A stretch of 64,000 nt of DNA from JANELJ01 sp024511395 (GTDB taxonomy: Bacteria > Pseudomonadota > Gammaproteobacteria > GRL18), in contig OY820613.1 of assembly GCA_963681975.1 (NCBI GenBank), forward strand, positions 3,348,001-3,412,000, read 5' to 3'. Both the position numbers and the translations under genes were made by a program. The notes beneath the pieces were generated by a model, which did no database searches, was not told the DNA's origin, and saw nothing but the letters and a program-made list of their open reading frames with translations. Position 1 is the first letter of the stretch, and every line of letters begins with the position of its first letter. This document shows, in pieces, positions 9,887 to 19,099 of this stretch.

Positions 9887-10504
9887 TTACCACTCAATGC
9901 CTTCCTGGGCCTTAATGCCCTGGTTAAAGGCATGTTTTACTGGCTGAATCTTGCTTACAGTATCGGCAATATCCAGCAGTGCTTTGGGAGCACCGCGGCC
10001 GGTAATAATAATATTCTGCTGTGCAGGACGATTGTCTATGGCCTGCAGCAGATCATTAATATCCAGATACTTATATTTAAACATATAGTTGATTTCATCC
10101 AGCACAATCAAGCGGCAGTCGGGATCACTGAAAAACGGCAAAGCCTGCTGCCAGACCTGTTCGGTGGCCTGTTTATCACTGTCAAAGTCTTGGGTATTCC
10201 AGGTAAAGCCGGTGTCCATGGTAAATGTAGTCAGATTGCGGTTTAAAGAACAGGACGGATCGGCAAAAAAACGGGTTTCTCCACAGTCCCACTGGCCCTT
10301 GATAAATTGCACCAGAGTGCAGTGGTGGCCATGGCCTAGGGAGCGTAATAAAGTGCCCAGTGCTGAAGTGGTTTTACCTTTACCATTGCCGGTAATGACA
10401 ATTACAACACCGCGCTCAATATCGGCCTGTTCAATTTTTGCATCCACTACCTCTTTATGGCGCTGCATGCGTTTATTATGTCGCTGAGATTTATCTGTAC
10501 TCAT
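9887..10504 (-). CDS. cobO: Cob(I)yrinic acid a,c-diamide adenosyltransferase
   Basis: It attaches the 5'-deoxyadenosyl group to the corrinoid cobalt (CobO/BtuR/CobA type). The 205-aa protein has the P-loop GNGKGKTTSALG near residue 40, then LRSLGHGHHCTLVQFIKG and a Walker-B-like LIVLDEINYMF, ending with GIKAQEGIEW. All are family landmarks and no lesion is seen. It is first in a two-gene unit with the damaged bluB and divergent from queC; the 117-bp gap at 10505-10621 must hold both promoters. It can still serve corrinoid salvage. Confidence 0.93.
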   Translation of the reverse strand: MSTDKSQRHNKRMQRHKEVVDAKIEQADIERGVVIVITGNGKGKTTSALGTLLRSLGHGHHCTLVQFIKGQWDCGETRFFADPSCSLNRNLTTFTMDTGFTWNTQDFDSDKQATEQVWQQALPFFSDPDCRLIVLDEINYMFKYKYLDINDLLQAIDNRPAQQNIIITGRGAPKALLDIADTVSKIQPVKHAFNQGIKAQEGIEW

Positions 10505-10621
10505 AGTTCTGCTTTTTATAAGTCATAAAATTAATCTATCTTATGGGATGTGTTAAGATTTCTCAATCTCACAGCTTATAATCACAAAAACAGATTAGTA
10601 GAAAAATTAGCAGGTAGTTAA

Positions 10622-11302
10622 ATGGCAAAAGCACTGGTAGTACTGTCCGGCGGTCAGGATTCGACCACCTGTCTGTACTGGGCAATCAATGAATTCGGGC
10701 GGGAAAATGTCTCCAGTATCAGTTTTGATTATGGTCAGCGGCATAAAATTGAGCTGGAAGCGGCTCAAAAGGTAGCAGAAATTGCCGGTGTGGCCCATGA
10801 CATTCTGCCTATTAATACTTTTGCTGTACTGGGCGGTAATGCCCTGACCGATGATATTGATGTGCAGCAGGAAGTGGACGAACAGACGCAGCTGCCCAAT
10901 ACTTTTGTCCCTGGGCGTAACCTGATTTTTTTAACCTTTGCCGGTGCCTGGGCTTATGGGCGGGGTATAGAACACCTGATAACCGGCGTGGCACAGACGG
11001 ATTATAGTGGCTATCCCGATTGCCGGGAAAATACCCTCAGCGCTCTGGAACAGACTCTGCGTCTGGGTATGGAGTATAATATCACCATTCATACCCCGCT
11101 TATGAATCTGAGTAAATCCGATACAATGGAACTGGCCGAGCGTCTGGGCGCAATGGATGCCATGGCCTGGACGCATACCTGTTATAATGGCCAGCAGCCG
11201 CCCTGCGGTGAGTGTTCAGCCTGTATTTTAAGAGCTAAAGGTTTTGCTGAAGCTCAGCGTCCGGATCCCTTAATTGAGCGTTTTAAATATTTTGAAAAAT
11301 AA
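10622..11302 (+). CDS. queC: 7-cyano-7-deazaguanine synthase
   Basis: QueC makes preQ0 from 7-carboxy-7-deazaguanine and ammonia with ATP, for queuosine tRNA modification. The 226-aa protein has the PP-loop LSGGQDSTTCLYWA at residues 8-21, the FVPGRNL and GVAQTDYSGYPDCR segments, and the C-terminal zinc cysteines in HTCYNGQQPPCGECSACILR. The ATG at 10622 follows AGGTAGTTA. It opens the que cluster; an IS4-type element now separates it from queD. Confidence 0.95.
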   Translation: MAKALVVLSGGQDSTTCLYWAINEFGRENVSSISFDYGQRHKIELEAAQKVAEIAGVAHDILPINTFAVLGGNALTDDIDVQQEVDEQTQLPNTFVPGRNLIFLTFAGAWAYGRGIEHLITGVAQTDYSGYPDCRENTLSALEQTLRLGMEYNITIHTPLMNLSKSDTMELAERLGAMDAMAWTHTCYNGQQPPCGECSACILRAKGFAEAQRPDPLIERFKYFEK

Positions 11303-11349
11303 CTTTTTATACGATTTTTATACCATCTTTACACAAACTAATACCCTCT

Positions 11350-12772
11350 CATAGGTATGATCTTTAGGAGTTGAAATGAAGCCAATTTGATGATCAAATA
11401 GTTGTTATTCAGGCAATTATTCATCAACAAAAAGGGTTCAAATGAAAAGAACCCCATTATCAAAAAAACTAAAAGTCGTATTGAGTGAAAAGAAACTTAA
11501 TAAACCGGGCAAAAACATAGGTTTCTCCCAACGATTAAGACAGATACCCCCTTTTCAGCTAATAGTGAGTATAATTACGGCTATGGGTGATAAAGAGACA
11601 AGGCATTTTTCGGAAATTCATCGTTACTTTAACCAGTTAACGAATAAAAATGTCCGTTATAAGTCCTTTCATAATCAATTAGCAAAACCTGAATTTGCGC
11701 AATTGATGAGAGATGTTGCAGATAAAGTTTTTAATCACCGGGTAAATACAAAACTGAAATGTAATCATCCGGTTCTGGCCAGTTTTGATAAATTACTTAT
11801 CCGGGATGGCAGTTCATTTGCTATCCATAAGGCACTGAAAAAGAATTATCCCGGGCGATTTACAGCAATTAGTCCGGCAGCCGTGGAATTGCATGTCACC
11901 TACGACTTAAAAACCGGAGGCATAGAAAAAAGCACACTGACACCGGATAGTTTTTCAGAACGAGCAGAGTTACCAGACGTTCATGAACTGGAAAATCAGT
12001 TATTATCAGGTGACCGTAGCTACTATTCAGGTCAACTGATTAATGAAACAGATGACCATGGTGGGTATTATATTTTACGGGCGATGAGACTTTCCAGGAT
12101 AGCGGTTCACCGGGCCACCAGAGAAGATGGGCAAGTCGTTAGCAAAAGAACTAAACCATTGTCTGATTTGATAAAATCTCTGCCAAAACGACAATTAATT
12201 GATATGATTGTGGAGATTGATGGCAGAGAAACAAGGCTGATTGCAATCTGGAGCCCCAAAGAAAAAAGGCATACATTTTTAGTTACAAATCTGAATGCAG
12301 AACAGTTTTCAGCGACACAAATCAGCCAGTTATATCGTTTACGCTGGCAGATTGAGTTGTTATTTAAAGAGTGCAAGTCTCATAATAACTTGCAGGTGTT
12401 CCAAACCAGTAATTGCGCATTGATGGAAGCTTTGGTTTGGAGCAGTTTAATCGCGACGATTCTGAAACGATTTATATGTAGTAGCATAGAACAATTTTGC
12501 CAAATGGAGATGTCAACGTTGACGGTCTCCAAAACAACCGTTTAGTGGTGGTATTCATTATTGGAATCCATTGTTAACCATAAACGAAAACAATTAACGG
12601 ATGTACTTGAAAGAACGTATTTTTTCCTGAAAGAAAATGCTGGCAGAGCCCATCCTAAACGAGATAAGTCTACTGGACTTTATCAGTTTGGTGTAGAACC
12701 TAATATTGGAGTTACATCCTGATGGGTAAACTATTGAAACGAAATGATAAAATCCTTAAAGACATACCTATG
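11350..12772 (+). mobile_element. IS4-type element (second kind), 10-bp TSD AATACCCTCT
   Basis: The ends are ~20-bp imperfect inverted repeats: CATAGGTATGATCTTTAGGA on the left, CATAGGTATGTCTTTAAGGA read inward on the right. A perfect 10-bp duplication AATACCCTCT flanks them at 11340-11349 and 12773-12782. The element lies between queC and queD, and its right end is 14 bp before the queD start. It is unrelated in sequence to the more common IS4-type element of this window. Confidence 0.92.
11442..12722 (+). pseudogene. IS4-family transposase with one in-frame TAG near the C terminus
   Basis: It is 426 codons long from ATG 11442. DDE landmarks are SFDKLLIRDGSSFAIH (first Asp region), QLLSGDRSYYSG (second Asp) and the YREK signature YRLRWQIELLFKECK, with Y(2)R(3)E(6)K spacing, near 12335. 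TAG at 12543-12545 cuts the last ~58 codons; the frame then continues WWYSLLESIVNHKRKQLTDV to TGA at 12720. All catalytic residues precede the stop, so a truncated protein could keep some activity, but loss of function is more likely. Confidence 0.85.
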
Positions 12773-12786
12773 AATACCCTCTAAAT

Positions 12787-13905
12787 ATGACTGATACTAT
12801 TTATTATCTGGCGACTATGCCGTTTGAATCTGCCTGCCAGATAAATATTCTGCCGGAGGAGCATCCGGCAGCACAACTGCATGGGCACAGTTATCTGGCT
12901 TCTGTGCGGGTTCCCATGGAACTGAGTGGCAGTAATGAGCCCGATGGCTTTGCAGAAGAGCCAGTGGCCTTTTTAATGGAACATTTACAGAAAACCATTG
13001 CCCCTTTAAATTACACTCTGTTAAATAATCACCTGTCAGTACCTACTGATGAGAACCTGGCACGCTGGGTACATCAGAAAATTGATCTGCAGGGGATTGA
13101 CCGGGTAGCTATTCAAAGTACCCATGACAGTGGTGTGGATCTGGATCGGCAGGGACATGCACATATCTGGCGGCGGTATCGTTTTGAAGCAGCGCATCAG
13201 CTTCCTAATGTCCCGGAAGGCCACCAGTGCGGGCGTATGCATGGACACGGATTTGAAGTCATTTTACATGCCAATCAGGATCTGGATCGGGAGCAGGAAC
13301 AGGCCGACATGGGTGTGGATTTTGCACGGATGGATCAGCTCTGGCAGCCTTTGTTTGAGCAGCTGGATTATAGCTGTCTCAATGATATTGACGGGCTGGA
13401 AAATCCCACCTCCGAGGTGCTGGCCAACTGGATCTGGCAGCGGCTCAGGCCGACGTTCAGCCAGCTGTCCTGGGTTACGGTGTATGAAACCCATACTTCC
13501 GGCTGTCATTATAATGGCGAACATTACCGTATCTGGAAAGAACAGCGGTTTGAGAGTGCCCTGAAATTAAACTGGGTGGCAGAGTATGACCGGCGGCGCA
13601 AACTGCATGGTCACAGCTATCTTATCCGTCTGCATTTAACCGCTGAACTGGATGAGGTCATGGGCTGGACTGTGGATTACGGGGATGTTAAAGCCCTGTT
13701 TAAGCCCATCTATAAACAACTGGATCACCAGCGTCTGGATCAGCTTGACGGCATAGAAGATGCGGATGTCACCCATCTGCTGTACTGGATTAAAGATAAA
13801 ATGGCTGACGCTTTGCCGCAGCTGGATCGTATTGATTTATTTGAAACACTGGGATGCGGTGCTGTTTTATGCTGGGGTGAAGAAGGCCCGGCTCTGCCGG
13901 ACTGA
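12787..13905 (+). CDS. queD: QueD-type 6-carboxytetrahydropterin synthase, three tandem domains
   Basis: QueD converts 7,8-dihydroneopterin triphosphate to 6-carboxytetrahydropterin, the second step to preQ0. At 372 aa this is three times the usual ~120. Three PTPS-like repeats are visible: residues ~1-125, 126-250 and 251-372. Only the middle one has the full active site: zinc His H137 (FEAAHQL), catalytic Cys C148 (HQCGRMHGH), H152, H154, and a late Glu in VYETHTSG. Repeats 1 and 3 keep LHGHSY but have Cys17 or Leu259 in place of the first zinc His and no catalytic Cys, so they look structural. The stop is 2 nt before queE. Confidence 0.88.
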   Translation: MTDTIYYLATMPFESACQINILPEEHPAAQLHGHSYLASVRVPMELSGSNEPDGFAEEPVAFLMEHLQKTIAPLNYTLLNNHLSVPTDENLARWVHQKIDLQGIDRVAIQSTHDSGVDLDRQGHAHIWRRYRFEAAHQLPNVPEGHQCGRMHGHGFEVILHANQDLDREQEQADMGVDFARMDQLWQPLFEQLDYSCLNDIDGLENPTSEVLANWIWQRLRPTFSQLSWVTVYETHTSGCHYNGEHYRIWKEQRFESALKLNWVAEYDRRRKLHGHSYLIRLHLTAELDEVMGWTVDYGDVKALFKPIYKQLDHQRLDQLDGIEDADVTHLLYWIKDKMADALPQLDRIDLFETLGCGAVLCWGEEGPALPD

Positions 13906-13907
13906 AT

Positions 13908-14543
13908 ATGACCTATACTGTCAAAGAACTGTTTTACACCCTGCAGGGTGAAGGCCATCAAAGTGGCAGAGCCTCCGTGTTCTGTCGTTTCAGTGGCTGT
14001 AATCTCTGGAGCGGTCTGGAAAAGGATCGGCATAAAACCGTTTGCCCGTTTTGTGATACCGATTTTGTCGGTACCGATGGTGAAGGCGGCGGCAAGTTTG
14101 CTTCGGCATCGCAGCTGGCTGAACAGATCCGTAAAACCTGGCCGGATAATACTGAAGGTGTTCCCTATGTCGTCTTTACCGGGGGGGAGCCATTGCTGCA
14201 GCTGGACAGTGAACTGATTGATGCCCTGCATAAGGCGGGTTTTGAAATTGCAGTGGAAACCAATGGCACGATAAAAGCCCCTTCGGGTATTGACTGGCTG
14301 TGCGTCAGCCCCAAGCAGCTGGATAAACTGGAACAGCGCAGCGGCGATGAAGTCAAGCTACTGTTTCCCCGGGATGAGCTGTCGCCGGAACAGTTTGCCG
14401 ATCTGGATTTTAACTATTTTTATTTGCAGGCGGTTGATGAAGCCGGGCAGGCGGATAACCAGCAGGCGGTTGTGAACTATTGTCTGCAGCACCCGCAATG
14501 GCGGGTTTCTTTGCAGGCTCATAAGATCCTGGGACTTAAATAG
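13908..14543 (+). CDS. queE: 7-carboxy-7-deazaguanine synthase (radical SAM)
   Basis: QueE contracts 6-carboxytetrahydropterin to 7-carboxy-7-deazaguanine. The 211-aa protein opens with ELFYTLQGEGHQSGRASVFC; the 4Fe-4S cluster cysteines are in FSGCNLWSGLEKDRHKTVCP and CPFCDTDFVG, the long-spaced Cx14CxxC arrangement known for some QueE proteins. FTGGEPLLQ and ETNGT follow. It is likely cotranscribed with queD. The last codon pair is AAA TAG: T is the last base of the target duplication AAAT and AG is the end of an IS5 copy. The original stop was probably TAA, judging from the right-hand flank AAATAA, so the protein length is unchanged. Confidence 0.94.
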   Translation: MTYTVKELFYTLQGEGHQSGRASVFCRFSGCNLWSGLEKDRHKTVCPFCDTDFVGTDGEGGGKFASASQLAEQIRKTWPDNTEGVPYVVFTGGEPLLQLDSELIDALHKAGFEIAVETNGTIKAPSGIDWLCVSPKQLDKLEQRSGDEVKLLFPRDELSPEQFADLDFNYFYLQAVDEAGQADNQQAVVNYCLQHPQWRVSLQAHKILGLK

Positions 14544-16041
14544 TCCGACCTGAATAAATCATAGCACATTGATTTATAAAGAAATGTTGGCGAATTATGG
14601 GTGTTAAATTTGCAGGTTTTTGGTAAAATAAGCCTTATTACCTTGCAAATTTCCAGACCAGAATGAAGCCAGAGAAACAGCCAAAAATACCTCAGGAAGA
14701 CCTGTTCAGGATGCGCCTTGAAAACATGCTGGACATAAACCATGAGTTGATTAAGTTATCAAAACACATAGATTGGGAAAGTCCTGATAAAGAATGGGGC
14801 GCTCTGTTTGTATCCACTAAAGGTGCTCCTGCCATACGCACTCGATTGATTGCAGGATTGCATTACCTGAAACACCTGCATGATTTATCGGATGAACAGG
14901 TAGTAAAAGGCTGGACAGAAAATCCGTACTGGCAGTATTTCTGTGGTGAAGAATACTTTCAGCATAAAATGCCTATACACCCTACGACCATGACCAAATG
15001 GCGTAACCGGCCGGGTAAATCAGGCAGTGAAAAATTACTGATTGAAACCATTAAAGCCGGACTAAAGAGTAAAACCATAAAGCTCGGTAGTTTAAAGAAA
15101 GTCACGGTAGATACTACCGTACAGGAAAAGAACATCGCTTTTCCAACCGATTTAAAGCTCCTGAACAAAGCCAGAGAAAACCTGGTTAAACTGTCCAAAG
15201 AGCACGGTATTAAACTGCGCCAGAACTATAATCGGGTTGGGCCGCAATATGTACTAATGGCCAGTCGTTATGCACATGCAAAACAGTTTAAACGCATGAA
15301 GAAAATGAATAATAAACTGAAATCCCGTTTAGGTCGTGTTAAACGGGATATTGAACGACAACTGCCCAACTATTCTGTTGATATTCAGTCTCTGTTTGAA
15401 GTAGCTCTAAAACAGGCTCAGAAACTGATTGAGCAGGAGCAGCACAGTAAGAACAAGCTTTACAGTTTACATGCACCGGAAGTCGAGTGTATCAGTAAAG
15501 GCAAAGCTCATAAGCCTTATGAATTTGGTGTTAAAACCAGTATTGCGGTAACTAACAAGGAAGGCTTTGTTATTGGCGCTCAAAGTTGTCCGGGCAATCC
15601 TTATGATGGACATACCTTGCTGCCACAACTGGAACAGATAAAACAGTTTACAGCCGTACAGCCGGAACAATGCTTTGTTGACCGGGGTTATCGTGGACAT
15701 GAAGTAAAAGACACTAAAGTTTTTATCTCAGGTCAGAAGCGAGGCGTTACCCGAAGTATTAAAAAGGCATTAAAACGGCGCAGTGCGATTGAGCCTGAAA
15801 TCGGTCATATGAAAAACGATGGCCGTTTAGATCGCTGCTACCTCAAAGGCACAGTCGGTGATGCCATTAATGTGGTTATGGTAGCCGCTGGACATAACTT
15901 AAGAAAGATCCTCAATAAGCTCCGGCTTTTGTGGCTCAAAATTATTTCCGGTTTGATGGGATATTTTATCAAACCAGAACAATCAGCCGCTTTAAACCTG
16001 GCTTGATGTCAGGCTTAAAACGGTATTATTCAGGTTGAACT
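14542..16041 (+). mobile_element. IS5-type element, full length (1500 bp), TSD AAAT
   Basis: The ends are AGTCCGACCTGAATAA on the left and its imperfect partner ending GGTTGAACT at 16041. AAAT repeats at 14538-14541 and 16042-16045. It inserted exactly on the queE stop codon. A second, 5'-truncated copy follows head-to-tail within six bases. Confidence 0.94.
14663..16006 (+). CDS. IS5-family DDE transposase (447 aa)
   Basis: The reading frame is complete and nearly identical to the copies at 25390, 30024, 38750 and 54989, with private differences KTIKLGSLKK and FPTDLKLL. D150, D340 and E377 are present. About 120 bp separate the left IS end from the ATG at 14663. That leader contains AAATTTGCA and TGCAAATTT as inverted arms around GGTAAAATAAGCC, a possible promoter or operator of the element. 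Confidence 0.92.
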   Translation: MKPEKQPKIPQEDLFRMRLENMLDINHELIKLSKHIDWESPDKEWGALFVSTKGAPAIRTRLIAGLHYLKHLHDLSDEQVVKGWTENPYWQYFCGEEYFQHKMPIHPTTMTKWRNRPGKSGSEKLLIETIKAGLKSKTIKLGSLKKVTVDTTVQEKNIAFPTDLKLLNKARENLVKLSKEHGIKLRQNYNRVGPQYVLMASRYAHAKQFKRMKKMNNKLKSRLGRVKRDIERQLPNYSVDIQSLFEVALKQAQKLIEQEQHSKNKLYSLHAPEVECISKGKAHKPYEFGVKTSIAVTNKEGFVIGAQSCPGNPYDGHTLLPQLEQIKQFTAVQPEQCFVDRGYRGHEVKDTKVFISGQKRGVTRSIKKALKRRSAIEPEIGHMKNDGRLDRCYLKGTVGDAINVVMVAAGHNLRKILNKLRLLWLKIISGLMGYFIKPEQSAALNLA

Positions 16042-16046
16042 AAATA

Positions 16047-17391
16047 AAGACCTGTTCAGGATGCGCCTTGAAAACATGCTGGACATAAACCATGAGTTGA
16101 TTAAGTTATCAAAACACATAGACCGGGAAAGTCCTGATAAAGAGTGGGGCGCTCTGTTTGTATCCACTAAAGGTGCTCCTGCCATTCGTACTCGATTGAT
16201 TGCAGGATTGCATTACCTGAAACACCTTCATGATTTATCAGATGAACAGGTAGTAAAAGGCTGGACAGAAAATCCGTACTGGCAGTATTTCTGTGGTGAA
16301 GAATACTTTCAGCATAAAATGCCCATACACCCTGTGACCATGACCAAATGGCGTAACCGGCCGGGTAAATCAGGCAGTGAAAAATTACTGATTGAAACCA
16401 TTAAAGCCGGACTAAAGAGTAAAACCATAAAGCCCGGCAGTTTAAAGAAAGTCACGGTAGATACTACCGTACAGGAAAAGAACATCGCTTTTCCAACCGA
16501 TTCAAAGCTCCTGAACAAAGCCAGAGAAAACCTGGTTAAACTGTCCAAAGAGCACGGTATTAAACTGCGTCAGAACTATAATCGGGTTGGGCCGCAATAT
16601 GTACTAATGGCCAGTCGTTATGCTCATGCAAAACAGTTTAAACGCATGAAGAAAATGAACAATAAACTGAAATCCCGTTTAGGTCGTGTTAAACGGGATA
16701 TTGAACGACAACTGCCCAACTATTCTGTTGATATTCAGTCTCTGTTTGAAGTAGCTCTAAAACAGGCTCAGAAACTGATTGAGCAGGAGCAGCACAGTAA
16801 AAACAAGCTTTACAGTTTACATGCACCGGAAGTCGAGTGTATCAGTAAAGGCAAAGCTCATAAGCCTTATGAATTTGGAGTTAAAACCAGTATCGCGGTA
16901 ACTAACAAGGAAGGCTTTGTTATTGGTGCTCAAAGTTGTCCGGGCAATCCTTATGATGGACATACCTTGCTGCCACAACTGGAACAGATAAAACAGTTTA
17001 CAGCCGTACAACCGGAACACTGCTTTGTTGACCGGGGTTATCGTGGACATGAAGTAAAAGACACTAAAGTTTTTATCTCAGGTCAGAAGCGAGGCGTTAC
17101 CCGAAGTATTAAAAAGGCATTAAAACGGCGCAGTGCGATTGAGCCTGAAATCGGTTATATGAAAAACGATGGCCGTTTAGATTGCTGCTACCTCAAAGGC
17201 ACAGTCGGTGATGCCATTAATGTGGTTATGGTAGCCGCTGGACATAACTTAAGAAAGATCCTCAATAAGCTCCGGCTTTTGTGGCTCAAAATTATTTCCG
17301 GTTTGATGGGGTCTTTTATCAAACCGGGGCAATCAGCTGCTTTAAACCTGGCTTGATGTCAGGCTTAAAACGGTATTATTCAGGTTGAACT
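16047..17391 (+). mobile_element. IS5-type element, 5'-truncated tandem copy
   Basis: The left terminal repeat, leader and first ~11 codons are missing; homology begins at AAGACCTGTTCAGG near 16048. The right end is intact (GGTTGAACT, ending 17391) and followed by AAATAAATT, close to the AAATAAAG that follows the upstream copy. An open frame of 431 codons from an internal ATG (16061-17356) keeps all three catalytic residues, with changes IGYMKND and LDCCYLKG near the active site. It cannot move by itself without a left end. Confidence 0.9.
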
Positions 17392-17420
17392 AAATAAATT
17401 TAAAAAAGGTTAATTTTATA

Positions 17421-17741
17421 ATGGATACATTAACAATCATTATTATCGGCGTGGCCGTTCTGCTGGTTTTTGATGCGCTGCTGATCCTGCATATCCGGAA
17501 AAAGCGCAGGAACACATTTAAAATGATTATTGAAAAAGGCGTTATTGTTAAAAATGAAGGCGATATACCCTCAGAATTTCTCTACGATGTTCAGCAGCTG
17601 GTCAGAATGTACAAACCTGAAAATGTCATTATTTATGCCACTGAAATCAATACCTCAGAACCGAAACTGGAGTTTAGGGGGGGTATTGAACCGGAACTGC
17701 AGCTTAAAATTGAGCGTGCCCTGCAGTTGAGTATTCAATAA
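17421..17741 (+). CDS. DUF3634-like membrane protein (106 aa)
   Basis: One N-terminal membrane segment (residues ~4-23, TIIIIGVAVLLVFDALLIL) is followed by a basic stop-transfer HIRKKRR and a soluble domain (FKMIIEKGVIVKNEGDIPSE, then EFLYDVQQLVRMYKPENV). The layout, with growth of the form gxivkxxGdIPpeFl, resembles DUF3634, a small family without known function. It is nine bases upstream of the trmJ remnant, so the two probably share a transcript whose promoter region now begins just after an IS5 end. Confidence 0.6.
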   Translation: MDTLTIIIIGVAVLLVFDALLILHIRKKRRNTFKMIIEKGVIVKNEGDIPSEFLYDVQQLVRMYKPENVIIYATEINTSEPKLEFRGGIEPELQLKIERALQLSIQ

Positions 17742-17750
17742 AGGCCGGTA

Positions 17751-18519
17751 ATGAATATGTCTGAACACCCTCATTTGCTTCTGGATAATGTCTGTATTGT
17801 GCTGGTTAATACCCAGTTCCCCGGTAATATCGGTGCCGTGGCCCGAGCCATGAAAAATATGGGGCTGTCACGTCTGTACCTGGTCAATCCCAGCTGTAAA
17901 CTGGACAAGGAAGCATGGATAAGGGCCACCAGTGCAACAGAAATTTTAGAAAAAATTATTATTGCCGATACTCTTAGTGAGGTAATAAGCGACTGTCAGC
18001 TGGTCCGTGGGCACCAGTACCCGGGATCGGGGTATGAGCCTGCCGATTTTAACCGCCAGAGAATGCGGAGAAAAAATTGCAGCTGAGGCCGTTCAGTCTC
18101 AGGCAGCTCTGGTTTTTGGACAGGAAAGCTGCGGCCTGAGTGGCGAAGATTTGATGCAGTGTAATTTTCATGCCTATATTCCGGCCAATCCGGAATATTC
18201 GTCCCTGAATCTGGCGGCAGCAGTACAGACCTTTACTTATGAAATTTTTCAGGCGGCTGAGCTGGAACAGGCTCGGCCTAAAGACTATCACTTCCATTAT
18301 CCTGCCAACCGGGATATGGCTTATTTTTATGGTCATCTGGAAAAGGTTCTAAAGGACATTGGCTTTATTATTCCTCAGCATCCGGGGCAGATGATGCAGC
18401 GCCTGAAGTGGCTGTTTAATCGTGCCCGGCCGGATGAAAAAGAACTGAATATTCTGCGCGGCATTTTATCTGCGATAGAAAAACATACGGACCGTTTAAC
18501 CGGCAAAACTGAAAAATAA
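17751..18519 (+). pseudogene. trmJ: TrmJ-like tRNA (cytidine/uridine-32-2'-O)-methyltransferase, frameshifted
   Basis: TrmJ methylates position 32 of tRNA anticodon loops. The SPOUT-type N terminus is clear (NVCIVLVNTQFPGNIGAVAR, then AMKNMGLSRLYLVNP). One extra C near 18006 shifts the frame in the run DCQLV-VGTSTR; the second frame continues VGTSTRDRGMSLPILTAREC, ALVFGQESCGLSGEDL and NPEYSSLNLAAAVQ, the SPOUT knot, and ends at 18519. A single indel explains the defect. The full protein would be ~255 aa, the family norm. Confidence 0.88.
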
Positions 18520-18594
18520 AGCTCTGCTTATTTTTACTGGAGCAATTATTTCTCAGGCCGGTCGGGAAATAATAACTCTAATAAAAATACACTG

Positions 18595-19059
18595 ATGGAA
18601 GACTATCTGATTTTTGCGGCAATAGGCGGGCTTATTTTACTGACACTGTTTGTTAACAGTGTGGCCGAAGCCTGGGAACAGAAACAACGTGAAAAACGCC
18701 TGAAAATCCTGGCCATTAAACGTGGCCTGGATAATATCAGCGATCTGCTGGAACGTCTGCAGGGCTGTAATATCGGTGAAGAAATCCGCGAACTGCTGCT
18801 TAACGAGATTATAGCCCGTATCGAAATGATACAGCGTATTGATCGCAATTTTCACGGCGTTGAGGCACTGATAGAAGAAGCCGGAGATGTCCAGGAAAAA
18901 AATAAAACCCCGCCTCCTCCAGATAACTATACCATTAAAGACGAAAAAGATTTTAACAGCAAAATACGGGCCATCGGCCTGCTGATCCGCCAGCTGAATA
19001 CCGGTTTCTGGTATTCAAAGGTTAAACCGCAGAAACTAAATGAATATATTAAAAGCTGA
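18595..19059 (+). CDS. Unknown membrane-anchored protein (154 aa)
   Basis: It starts at ATG 18595. One N-terminal membrane helix (residues ~4-22, YLIFAAIGGLILLTLFVNSV) is followed by a charged helical domain (EAWEQKQREKRLKILAIKRG, LLERLQGCNIGEEIRELLLN, EIIARIEMIQRIDRNFHG). Then comes a proline-rich linker (KTPPPPDNYT) and a short C-terminal helical region. The layout suggests a cytoplasmic coiled or bundled domain tethered to the inner membrane. I do not recognise the family. It is open and uninterrupted; an IS5 copy lies 40 bp downstream. Confidence 0.7.
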   Translation: MEDYLIFAAIGGLILLTLFVNSVAEAWEQKQREKRLKILAIKRGLDNISDLLERLQGCNIGEEIRELLLNEIIARIEMIQRIDRNFHGVEALIEEAGDVQEKNKTPPPPDNYTIKDEKDFNSKIRAIGLLIRQLNTGFWYSKVKPQKLNEYIKS

Positions 19060-19099
19060 TGTATCCCCTCGAATTTATTAGAAAATTCGAGGTTTAAAT

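Noticed and set aside
6682..12545. Several in-frame TAG codons (HDOD, peroxiredoxin, IS4 transposase) suggested TAG recoding.
   Set aside because: Other broken genes show TGA, TAA and frameshifts as well, TAG also serves as a normal stop (for example in the IS982-like gene and at queE), and no suppressor tRNA or pyrrolysine gene is seen. Ordinary decay explains the pattern.
16061..17356. The 431-codon transposase at 16061 as a distinct transposase type.
   Set aside because: It is a 5'-truncated copy of the 447-aa IS5-type transposase starting at an internal Met.
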